32,177 nt of DNA from Sedimenticola sp. (GTDB taxonomy: Bacteria; Pseudomonadota; Gammaproteobacteria; Chromatiales; Chromatiaceae). Position numbers and translations under genes: made by a program. The stretch's first letter is position 1; every line of letters starts with the position of its first letter. Under the pieces are notes generated by a model. It saw only the letters and a program-made list of their open reading frames with translations. It was not told the origin of the DNA and ran no database searches. This document shows positions 1 through 6,281 of this stretch, piece after piece. The stretch covers positions 1 through 32,177 of the forward strand of contig JALSJZ010000019.1 of NCBI GenBank assembly GCA_026989135.1, in the 5' to 3' direction.

Positions 1-192
1 GCAGATCGTAAGCGGCCAAACATGCTGCTTGCCAAGGTTGGATTGGCTGATTTTGCCCGCAATGCGGGGGTAAGTAAGTCAGAGGCAAAACTCTACCTGG
101 ACATAAAAAAAGAGATGGGTGTGATTGAACATAACGAATATCGCATTTGGTTTACTGTAGCAGAAAAACCTAACGACAAACCTGATAAATAA
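1..192 (+). CDS. 3' end of an unidentified protein (partial)
   Basis: Frame 1 is open from the left edge to a TAA at 190-192 and gives 63 residues. The start lies outside the window. The fragment is basic at its left end and contains GVSKSEAKLYLDIKKEMGVI, which has the look of a helix-turn-helix or winged-helix segment, followed by a polar tail rich in K, N, D and P. I do not recognise the family. It is read toward ispB, which lies convergent to it on the other strand. The reading is supported by an open frame of sensible composition that ends before the intergenic hairpins, but the fragment is short. A chance open frame cannot be fully excluded. Confidence 0.5.
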   Translation, partial: ADRKRPNMLLAKVGLADFARNAGVSKSEAKLYLDIKKEMGVIEHNEYRIWFTVAEKPNDKPDK

Positions 193-199
193 CGGTTAA

Positions 200-240
200 C
201 TGCCGCCCAATTGGCAGATAGCCCTTCATGGCGGCATTTG
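200..240. terminator. possible weak terminator with nested inverted repeats
   Basis: TGCCGCC at 201-207 can pair with GGCGGCA at 230-236. A shorter CTGCC/GGCAG hairpin (200-204 with 213-217) would compete with it. Only a short T run (TTTG) follows the long stem. It sits just past the stop of the partial gene at the left edge and ahead of the convergent ispB stop, where a terminator would be expected. The remaining bases to 317 show nothing else clear. Confidence 0.3.
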
Positions 241-317
241 ATCTGGTGCATTGCCAGCCCTCTCCGTTTTCCGTATATCACTGTTTGTGGCGCATGAGGT
301 TACGCCGCTGCAATTCA

Positions 318-1286
318 TCAGCTTGAGCGTTTAACCGACAGATCCACCAGTGAGGCCAAAGCATCCCGGTAAGGGGAGGCCGGCAGCACTCCAAGCGCCG
401 CTTTGGCCTTGTCCGCCTCGCGCTCTGCAATTTCAGCCGTATAGGCTATGGCATCGGTAGATTTGATCGCCTCTGTTACGGCATCGATCTGTTCCAGACC
501 GCCATGCTCAATAGCCGATTGGATGACTTTTTTCTGCGCTGCGGTGCCTTTTTCCATGGCGCGGATCAGCGGCAGTGTCGGCTTGCCTTCGGCCAGGTCA
601 TCGCCAACATTTTTACCCATCTCCTCGCTGGAGGAGCTGTAGTCCATGACATCATCGATCAGCTGGAAGGCGGTGCCGAGGTGGCGGCCATAGTCGGCCA
701 TGGCGGCCTCCTGCTCTGCGCTGCCGTCGACCAGCACCGAGCCGATCTTTGCCCCGGCCTCAAACAGGGTGGCGGTCTTGCGGTAGATGACCTTCATGTA
801 CTCCTCTTCGGTCGTCTCCGGATTATTGCAGTTGAGCAGCTGTAGCACCTCGCCTTCAGCGATCTGGTTAGAGGCGTGGGAGAGGATGTCCAGCACCCGC
901 ATGATGCCAACATCGACCATCATCTCGAATGAGCGGGAGTAGAGGAAGTCGCCGGATAGTACGCTGGCAGAGTTGCCCCAGAGCGCATTGGCGGTATCCT
1001 TGTTGCGGCGCTTGTCTGATGCATCCACCACATCGTCATGCAGCAGGGTGGCGGTATGGATAAATTCAACCACCGCAGCCAGCTCGATGTGTTTGTCGCC
1101 CTGGTAGCCGAAAGCGCGTGCTGCCAGCAGCACGATCAGGGGGCGCATACGCTTGCCGCCGCTGTAGACGATATGGGCGCCGATCTGGTTGATCAGCACA
1201 ACATCTGATTTCAGACGCTTGAGGATGACCTTGTCGATGGCAGTCAGGTCGTCAGCGATTAACTCGCGGATGGCGGCAATATCCAT
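318..1286 (-). CDS. ispB: octaprenyl/polyprenyl diphosphate synthase
   Basis: Trans-prenyltransferase that condenses isopentenyl diphosphate units to make the polyprenyl side chain of quinones; cytosolic and all-helical. The 322 residues match the usual length of the family. Both aspartate-rich metal-binding motifs are visible: the first as LLHDDVVDASDKRR near residue 82 and the second as FQLIDDVMDYSS near residue 208. The N-terminal third also carries the GGKRMRPLIVLL segment that binds isopentenyl diphosphate. The gene diverges from rplU, the common gammaproteobacterial arrangement, and has its own near-consensus promoter at 1331-1359. Chain length (C40 or other) cannot be read from the sequence, so octaprenyl is assumed from the ispB context. 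Confidence 0.95.
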   Translation of the reverse strand: MDIAAIRELIADDLTAIDKVILKRLKSDVVLINQIGAHIVYSGGKRMRPLIVLLAARAFGYQGDKHIELAAVVEFIHTATLLHDDVVDASDKRRNKDTANALWGNSASVLSGDFLYSRSFEMMVDVGIMRVLDILSHASNQIAEGEVLQLLNCNNPETTEEEYMKVIYRKTATLFEAGAKIGSVLVDGSAEQEAAMADYGRHLGTAFQLIDDVMDYSSSSEEMGKNVGDDLAEGKPTLPLIRAMEKGTAAQKKVIQSAIEHGGLEQIDAVTEAIKSTDAIAYTAEIAEREADKAKAALGVLPASPYRDALASLVDLSVKRSS

Positions 1287-1330
1287 GGGGACTCTTAAAG
1301 TTATTTGGTTGAAGCGAAAAATGCACTCGC

Positions 1331-1359
1331 ATGCTAGGAGTGCGCTATTGCTGTGTCAA
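1331..1359 (-). promoter_or_regulatory. sigma-70 promoter for ispB
   Basis: Read on the minus strand, a perfect TTGACA (complement of 1354-1359) is followed by 17 bases and TAGCAT (complement of 1331-1336), a 4/6 match to the -10 consensus. It lies about 45 bases upstream of the ispB ATG and points the right way. Confidence 0.65.
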
Positions 1360-1401
1360 GCATGAATGTAACGGGCGTATATTTTAAGGCATGGATTTTG
1401 A

Positions 1402-1430
1402 TTGACCTGCCCGCAAGGGGTATGTAAAAT
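1402..1430 (+). promoter_or_regulatory. sigma-70 promoter for rplU-rpmA
   Basis: TTGACC at 1402-1407, exactly 17 bases, then TAAAAT at 1425-1430. Transcription would begin near 1437 and leave a 5' leader of about 60 bases before rplU. It is close to the opposing ispB promoter but does not overlap it. Confidence 0.7.
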
Positions 1431-1497
1431 CCCGCCTCTTTCGTCGGCTACTTTAATTTTTGTACCGACACAATAGATTTTCTACGGAGATATGGGT

Positions 1498-1812
1498 ATG
1501 TATGCCGTAATTCAAACCGGTGGCAAGCAGTACCGGGTTTCCCAAGGCGACACCTTTAAGGTTGAGAAGCTTGGGGCCGATGAGGGTGCCAGCATTGAGC
1601 TGGATAAGGTGCTGATGCTTGCTGACGGTGAAAACATCACGATTGGGGCTCCTTATGTGGAGGGTGGCAAGGTAACGGCCACCGTTAAATCCCACGGTCG
1701 GGGCAAAAAAGTAAAGATCATCAAGTTTCGCCGACGCAAGCATCACATGAAGCGTCAGGGCCACCGTCAGTGGTACACCGAGCTTGAGATTACCGGAATC
1801 AGCGCAAGCTAA
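1498..1812 (+). CDS. rplU: 50S ribosomal protein L21
   Basis: Structural protein of the large ribosomal subunit that contacts 23S rRNA. The 104-residue product begins [14 protein letters not shown] and ends [13 protein letters not shown], both hallmarks of bL21, and contains the basic [13 protein letters not shown] stretch used to bind rRNA. Two ATG codons lie six bases apart (1492 and 1498). I chose 1498 because CGGAG at 1485-1489 sits 8 bases before it but only 2 bases before 1492. It is cotranscribed with rpmA, 12 bases downstream. Confidence 0.98.
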   Translation: MYAVIQTGGKQYRVSQGDTFKVEKLGADEGASIELDKVLMLADGENITIGAPYVEGGKVTATVKSHGRGKKVKIIKFRRRKHHMKRQGHRQWYTELEITGISAS

Positions 1813-1824
1813 AGGGGTTATAGC

Positions 1825-2082
1825 ATGGCACATAAGAAAGCAGGCGGCAGTACCCGTAACGGCCGCGATTCAGAGTCAAAGCGCCTTGGCGTAAAGGTTT
1901 ATGGCGGCGAGAGCATCAAGGCCGGCGCCATCATCATCCGCCAGCGCGGCACCCGTTTTCACTATGGTACCAATGTGGGTATCGGTAAGGATCACACCCT
2001 GTTTGCCAAGGCAGATGGAAAGGTGCTGTTTCAGGTAAAAGGCCCTAACAACCGCAAGTACGTCAGTGTAGTCACTGACTGA
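1825..2082 (+). CDS. rpmA: 50S ribosomal protein L27
   Basis: Large-subunit protein whose N-terminal tail reaches toward the peptidyl transferase centre. The 85-residue product starts [20 protein letters not shown], the standard bL27 N-terminus with no cleavable Firmicutes-type extension, and continues with the [20 protein letters not shown] core. A good ribosome site (AAGGGG at 1812-1817) precedes it. It forms a two-gene operon with rplU, closed by the terminator at 2117-2141. The GTPase gene obgE, which often follows, is missing here. Confidence 0.98.
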   Translation: MAHKKAGGSTRNGRDSESKRLGVKVYGGESIKAGAIIIRQRGTRFHYGTNVGIGKDHTLFAKADGKVLFQVKGPNNRKYVSVVTD

Positions 2083-2116
2083 TCGGGCTTCCGGTTTTCA
2101 GGATCTTGAAAAAGAG

Positions 2117-2141
2117 CCTCGCCAATCGGCGGGGTTTTTTT
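2117..2141 (+). terminator. intrinsic terminator of rplU-rpmA
   Basis: A 7-bp stem (CCTCGCC with GGCGGGG, one G-T pair, four-base loop AATC) spans 2117-2134 and is followed by seven T. The T run is itself the left arm of an AT-rich inverted repeat reaching 2158 (TTTTTTTATTC / GAATAAAAAAA around ACG), so the site could also stop transcription arriving from the right. Confidence 0.9.
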
Positions 2142-2277
2142 ATTCACGAATAAAAAAACCATACGTTAAGCAGATAATCAGGGCATAGCAGCTTTGCCCG
2201 TTGAACGACGCACTGTTTTTGCAAGCACCTCTCCAGGTGGCACTCTGGCTGTTTTTTACGGCGCTGAGAGATGTTCA

Positions 2278-2365
2278 GGTGATAATCACCCGCAACAACA
2301 AAACGCAAAAAACACAATATTGGCACAATGTCAATCTTGCACAAGGCGGCATCATAGGGTTGAAT
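2278..2365 (+). promoter_or_regulatory. putative promoter/operator region of the hdr-tfr-flx cluster
   Basis: This lies in a non-coding stretch (2142-2434). Three elements can be seen. GGTGATAATCACC at 2278-2290 is a palindrome of two 5-bp arms around TAA. TTGGCACAATGTCAA at 2320-2334 is an imperfect dyad resembling, but not matching, Crp/Fnr-family sites. TTGCAC at 2337-2342, 17 bases, then TTGAAT at 2360-2365 is a weak sigma-70-like pair. If used, it would start transcription near 2372 and leave a leader of about 60 bases before hdrC. I see no convincing small gene in the stretch. Confidence 0.35.
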
Positions 2366-2434
2366 ATGCAGCCTCGCTGCCATTGGATTCGTTTTGAGCC
2401 CAATGGAGAACTGATTTAATTGAAGAGGTCAGGA

Positions 2435-2827
2435 ATGCTGATCAACCCAGTTGAGAAAGACCAAAAACATATAAGTGATCTTGAGCTCGCTACCGGCGAG
2501 ACCATATCCGACTGCTACCAGTGCGGCAAATGCACCGCAGGCTGCCCGGCATCCATGGATCCTGCACCCAGTGTGCTCATCCAGTTTCTGAAGCTGGGGC
2601 AGTTTGAACTGGCCAAAAACGCAGAGTCCATCTGGTCCTGCATGGCCTGCCTGACCTGCTCCGAGCGCTGCCCCAAGAACGTCAGCCCGGCCGCCATTAT
2701 TGAAGGCCTCAAGAACCTGCACCTGCGGGATATGGATCCCAGAGTCAATCTTGAGACCATGAGCCGGGATCTTCTGGCCCATTCACCGCAGATGGCCATC
2801 ATCAGCGGTTTTCGCAAATTCATATAA
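2435..2827 (+). CDS. hdrC: heterodisulfide reductase subunit C-like iron-sulfur protein
   Basis: Small electron carrier that passes electrons from HdrA to the catalytic HdrB; cytosolic. The 130 residues hold two [4Fe-4S] motifs of ferredoxin type: DCYQCGKCTAGCP from residue 26 and SCMACLTCSERCP from residue 68, the latter followed by KNVSP as in HdrC. An upstream in-frame ATG at 2420 exists. I chose 2435 because GAGG at 2425-2428 is 6 bases before it, while 2420 has only a distant GGAG. There is no membrane anchor, unlike DsrK/HmeD-type relatives. It opens the nine-gene cluster, with hdrB 17 bases downstream. It could equally be called the C subunit of a thiol:fumarate reductase-like enzyme, because only one HdrC/HdrB set is present here. 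Confidence 0.88.
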   Translation: MLINPVEKDQKHISDLELATGETISDCYQCGKCTAGCPASMDPAPSVLIQFLKLGQFELAKNAESIWSCMACLTCSERCPKNVSPAAIIEGLKNLHLRDMDPRVNLETMSRDLLAHSPQMAIISGFRKFI

Positions 2828-2844
2828 GTATTCAAGGAATTCGG

Positions 2845-3759
2845 ATGTCAGAAAAAACTGTTCGCATTCCCTACTATCCTGGGTGCACCATGAAGACCAA
2901 GGCACTCGGATTCGAGCGCTCCGCCATGGATTGCGCCGAGGTCATCGGTTTTGAAATGGACGAGCTGAAGGACTGGAACTGCTGCGGCGCCTCCTACCCG
3001 CTCACCAAAGACAACCTGATGGGACTCACCGCCCCCACCAATATATTGATAGAGGCAGAGCGGCGCTGCCAGAAAGAGGAGGTCGATCCCAACCTGCTCA
3101 CGCTCTGCGTCTTCTGCTACAACACCCTCAAGCGCACCGAGTTTGCGCTTGGTCAGGATAAGAAAAAGCTCGAAACCATCAATGCCTTCCTCGACCGTAA
3201 ATATGAGGGTTCCATTCGAGTCGTCCACTATCTGGAGTACCTGCGTGATGTGATCGGCTTTGACAATCTGGCAAAGATGGTCAAGACCGACATGAGCAAA
3301 TACAAGGTCGCCCCCTACTACGGCTGCCTGCTGCTCAAGCCACAAAAAGAGATCGGCCTGGATGACCCCGAAGATCCCGTCATCCTGCACAACTTCCTGG
3401 ATGCGCTCGGCTGCAAGGTCATCGACTTTCCGGCACAGGTTGACTGCTGCGGCTCCTATCTGGTCATACGCGAGCCGGAGAAGGTATCCAAGCTCTCTTA
3501 TGACATCCTGGCAGATGCGAATGAATACGGTGCCGAGACACTGGTCACCGCCTGTCCGCTCTGCCAGTCAAATCTGGATCAAAGCCAGGGAGACAAAGTA
3601 CAGTTTGCAGACCTTGATGGAATGCCAATACTCTATTTTACCCAATTGCTGGCCGTTGCTTTCGGCCTGGACACCAAGACCCACAAACTTGAAGAGCATC
3701 ACATCGACCCGCTGCCTCTGCTGAAAGCCCACAGCGGTGCGGATAGCGAATCCAAGTAA
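2845..3759 (+). CDS. hdrB: heterodisulfide reductase subunit B-like, two CCG domains
   Basis: HdrB-type subunits carry two CCG (cysteine-rich) domains that bind unusual noncubane [4Fe-4S] clusters at which disulfides are reduced or thiols oxidised. The 304 residues show both copies. The first has YYPGC near residue 10, NCCGASYP at 45-52 and LCVFCYNTLK near 91. The second has YYGCLLLK near 160, DCCGSYL at 200-206 and CPLCQSNLD near 234. Full CX(n)CCGX(n)CXXC patterns in both halves suggest both metal sites are intact. There is no transmembrane segment. AAGGAA (2834-2839) serves as ribosome site for the ATG. The physiological disulfide is unknown. Candidates are DsrC trisulfide/disulfide, a low-molecular-weight thiol, or an internal electron relay to the neighbouring TfrA-like flavoprotein. 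Confidence 0.9.
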   Translation: MSEKTVRIPYYPGCTMKTKALGFERSAMDCAEVIGFEMDELKDWNCCGASYPLTKDNLMGLTAPTNILIEAERRCQKEEVDPNLLTLCVFCYNTLKRTEFALGQDKKKLETINAFLDRKYEGSIRVVHYLEYLRDVIGFDNLAKMVKTDMSKYKVAPYYGCLLLKPQKEIGLDDPEDPVILHNFLDALGCKVIDFPAQVDCCGSYLVIREPEKVSKLSYDILADANEYGAETLVTACPLCQSNLDQSQGDKVQFADLDGMPILYFTQLLAVAFGLDTKTHKLEEHHIDPLPLLKAHSGADSESK

Positions 3760-3785
3760 TTTCGAGCCTGATTAGGAGTCAGTCT

Positions 3786-4574
3786 GTGACTAAATGTACA
3801 GAAGATAACAAGCCAATCATGGTCGGTGACCGGACTATTCCGCCGCCAGACGCCCGCTACATCACCATCAGCATCATGGGGCAGCCCTATGAGGTGCCAG
3901 AGACGCTGACCATCCTGAAAGCGATGGAGTTCGTCGGCTATCAATTCAAACGGGGTTGCGGCTGCCGTGGTGGCATCTGCGGTGCATGCGGCACCTTCTA
4001 CCGCATCGAAGGCCATCACACCCTGAAGACCGGACTGGCCTGCCAGACCGTGGTCGAACCCGGCATGATTCTGGCTCAGATCCCCTTCTTCCCATCCAAC
4101 CGGGCAGCCGAGCTGGATCTTGAAACCAAGATGCCGGCAGATCAGCAGATCGCCACCATGTACCCGGAAATCTTCCGCTGTGTGGGTTGCGGCACCTGCA
4201 CCCGAACCTGCCCGATGGACATTGATGTCATGGGCTATATCGCCCATTTCAAGCGTGGCGACATCATGGGCGGCGCAGAGCAGTCCTTCGACTGCATCAT
4301 GTGCGGTCTCTGTGCAGCACGCTGCCCGGCCAACATCTCGCAGTTCAATGTCGCCATGACCGCCCGCCGCATCGCAAGCGCCAGGCTGACACCAAAATCT
4401 GAGGTTACCGCCGCCCGCGCCGAGCAGGTTCGCGCCGGGCGCTACGAGCCGATGCTGGCTGAGCTTTGCAAAATGAGCAAAGACGAGCTGAAAAAACTTT
4501 ATGTGGAACGCGAGCGCGAACCCGACCTGGCCAAACCAGGCGAGTGGATGCCCGAAGACCAGACTCACCTATAA
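3786..4574 (+). CDS. TfrB/SdhB-like iron-sulfur subunit of a fumarate reductase-type enzyme
   Basis: Electron-transfer partner of the flavoprotein encoded next. The 262 residues contain an N-terminal [2Fe-2S] domain with ligands C60, C65, C68 and C86 (CX4CX2CX17C) and a C-terminal [4Fe-4S] pair, RCVGCGTCTRTCP from residue 131 and DCIMCGLCAARCP from residue 169. Canonical SdhB binds a [3Fe-4S] cluster and has a different spacing. The pattern here is closer to the N-terminal half of methanogen TfrB. TfrB, however, carries a fused HdrB-like CCG half, which is absent here and may be supplied in trans by the hdrB gene just upstream. Translation starts at GTG 3786 behind AGGAG with 7-base spacing. 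No heme- or quinone-binding membrane anchor gene is present nearby, arguing against a respiratory complex II. Confidence 0.85.
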   Translation: MTKCTEDNKPIMVGDRTIPPPDARYITISIMGQPYEVPETLTILKAMEFVGYQFKRGCGCRGGICGACGTFYRIEGHHTLKTGLACQTVVEPGMILAQIPFFPSNRAAELDLETKMPADQQIATMYPEIFRCVGCGTCTRTCPMDIDVMGYIAHFKRGDIMGGAEQSFDCIMCGLCAARCPANISQFNVAMTARRIASARLTPKSEVTAARAEQVRAGRYEPMLAELCKMSKDELKKLYVEREREPDLAKPGEWMPEDQTHL

Positions 4575-4585
4575 GCGAGGAAAGC

Positions 4586-6256
4586 ATGTCCGAAGGTTAC
4601 ACTCCAGAAATGCTCGACCTGATCAAAAAGGTCGAGGAAAGCCGCCCTCAACGCCTATCTGAGTCACGTGCCGGAAAGGGATTCCCTGCCATGTCAATGG
4701 ATGCACGGGATCTGGTTCTCAATGCATACCACCCAGACTATACCGAAGAGGGTCGCCGCGCACTTGGAATTGGCCCCAACAAAGATGAGGTCTACCCCGA
4801 AGAGCTGATTGATCTGCTGGAATCACGCAGCATACTGGAAGCGGTCAAGCCCGACCTCTCGACACCAGACTATGAGACCGATGTGCTGGTCATCGGCGGT
4901 GGTGGTGGCGGCAGTGCCGCAGCACTCTCTGCGGCAGCCGAAGGGCTGGATGTCATCATGGCGACCAAGCTGCGCCACGGCGACTCCAATACCGTCATGG
5001 CGGAAGGTGGCATCCAGGGTGCCGATCAGGAGCCAGACTCCCCCTACTACCACTATCTCGACGTTATCGGCGGTGGACATTTCACCAATGAACCCTCTCT
5101 TGTAGCCGCCATGACCAACGACGCCCCCATCATCATTGAGTGGTTGGAATCGCTGGGCATGATGTTTGACAAACACCCCGATGGCCGCATGAAGGCCCGT
5201 CACGGTGGCGGCACCAGCCGCAAGCGCATGCACTCCGCCGGCGATATGACCGGCGCTGAGATCATGCGCGTGCTGCGTGACGAGACCCGCGACCGCACAG
5301 AAAAGATCAAGATCCTGGAGTTCTCACCCGCTGTAGAGCTGCTGATGGATGAGAATGGCCGTTGCGCAGGTGCCGTGCTGAACAACATGGAGACCGGCGC
5401 CTACTACACCGTAAAAGCCAAGACCACCATCATCGCCACTGGCGGCACCGGCCGTCTGCACTACCGCGGCTTCGCCTGCACCAACCACTACGGCGCAACG
5501 GGTGACGGCCTGGTGATGGCCTACCGTGCAGGTGCCAAGCTGGGCTACATGGACTCCGTTCAGTACCACCCGACAGGCACCGCCTACCCGGAACAGAACG
5601 TCGGCCTGCTGGTTACCGAAAAGGTGCGTGGCCTGGGCGGTCAACTGCTGAATATTGACGGCGAACAGTTCGTATTTCCACTGGAGCCGCGTGATGTTGA
5701 GTCTGCCGCTATCATTCGTGAGTGCGTCGGCAACGGCAAGGGCGTAAAAACCCCCACCGGTCGCCTTGGCGTCTGGCTGGATTCACCACTGATTGACGAG
5801 CTGCATGGCCCCGGCACGGTACAGCGCGAGCTGCCCGCCAAGTACATCCAGTTCAAACGCTTTGGCATCGATATCGCCAAGGTGCCGATGCTGGTCTACC
5901 CGACACTGCACTATCAAAATGGCGGCATCGCCATCAATGATCAGTCAGAGACGACCATCCCCGGGCTCTATGCCGCAGGCGAGACCACGGGTGGTGTGCA
6001 TGGCCACAACCGCCTGATGGGCAACTCGCTGCTGGATATTCTGGTGTTTGGCCGCCGCGCAGGCCTGGCCGCTGCCAGGGCGATTGCCGATGGCGCCCAG
6101 GCCGGTGCAGCCAGCCTGAATCATCTGGTTGAGTACGGCAAAGCCCTGAGTGATGCCGGACTTGATCGCGGCGCCGTCAGCCCGATGATCCTACCCAACT
6201 ACGCGACAGATGAGATTCGGTCACGTCGCTGGGACGTTAAGTCCCCTACCGTTTAA
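4586..6256 (+). CDS. TfrA/SdhA-family flavoprotein (fumarate reductase/succinate dehydrogenase type)
   Basis: Predicted catalytic subunit interconverting fumarate and succinate (556 residues, close to TfrA and SdhA). The FAD-binding Rossmann segment is DVLVIGGGGGGSAAA near residue 100. Active-site blocks of the family are all visible: VQYHPTG, LLVTEKVRGLGG, LHYQNGGI, and the C-terminal HGHNRLMGNSLLDILVFGR. Where SdhA carries the histidine that binds FAD covalently (SHTV), this protein has SNTV, with asparagine 135. FAD is therefore probably non-covalent, as in NadB-type and soluble enzymes of the family. The frame is open further upstream, but the ATG at 4586 has GAGG 5 bases before it and begins after the stop of the preceding gene. 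L-aspartate oxidase is an alternative, but the operon context favours a Tfr/soluble fumarate reductase role. The substrate is unproven. Confidence 0.85.
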   Translation: MSEGYTPEMLDLIKKVEESRPQRLSESRAGKGFPAMSMDARDLVLNAYHPDYTEEGRRALGIGPNKDEVYPEELIDLLESRSILEAVKPDLSTPDYETDVLVIGGGGGGSAAALSAAAEGLDVIMATKLRHGDSNTVMAEGGIQGADQEPDSPYYHYLDVIGGGHFTNEPSLVAAMTNDAPIIIEWLESLGMMFDKHPDGRMKARHGGGTSRKRMHSAGDMTGAEIMRVLRDETRDRTEKIKILEFSPAVELLMDENGRCAGAVLNNMETGAYYTVKAKTTIIATGGTGRLHYRGFACTNHYGATGDGLVMAYRAGAKLGYMDSVQYHPTGTAYPEQNVGLLVTEKVRGLGGQLLNIDGEQFVFPLEPRDVESAAIIRECVGNGKGVKTPTGRLGVWLDSPLIDELHGPGTVQRELPAKYIQFKRFGIDIAKVPMLVYPTLHYQNGGIAINDQSETTIPGLYAAGETTGGVHGHNRLMGNSLLDILVFGRRAGLAAARAIADGAQAGAASLNHLVEYGKALSDAGLDRGAVSPMILPNYATDEIRSRRWDVKSPTV

Positions 6257-6281
6257 GTCACGAACGGCGAAGGAGTAAAGT

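Noticed and set aside
2320-2340. Sigma-54-like promoter (TTGGCAC ... TTGC) upstream of hdrC
   Set aside because: The distance between the GG and GC elements is 15 bases instead of the required 10.
2194-2419. Two overlapping open frames of 67-72 codons before hdrC
   Set aside because: No ribosome sites, low-complexity composition unlike protein, and they overlap each other in different frames; treated as non-coding.
4466-4585. 40-codon upstream extension of the TfrA-like gene
   Set aside because: It lies inside the preceding gene in another frame, is arginine-rich without family similarity, and ATG 4586 has a proper ribosome site.
4823-5233. Minus-strand open frame opposite the TfrA-like gene
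   Set aside because: Shadow of conserved FAD-domain coding sequence; no independent evidence.
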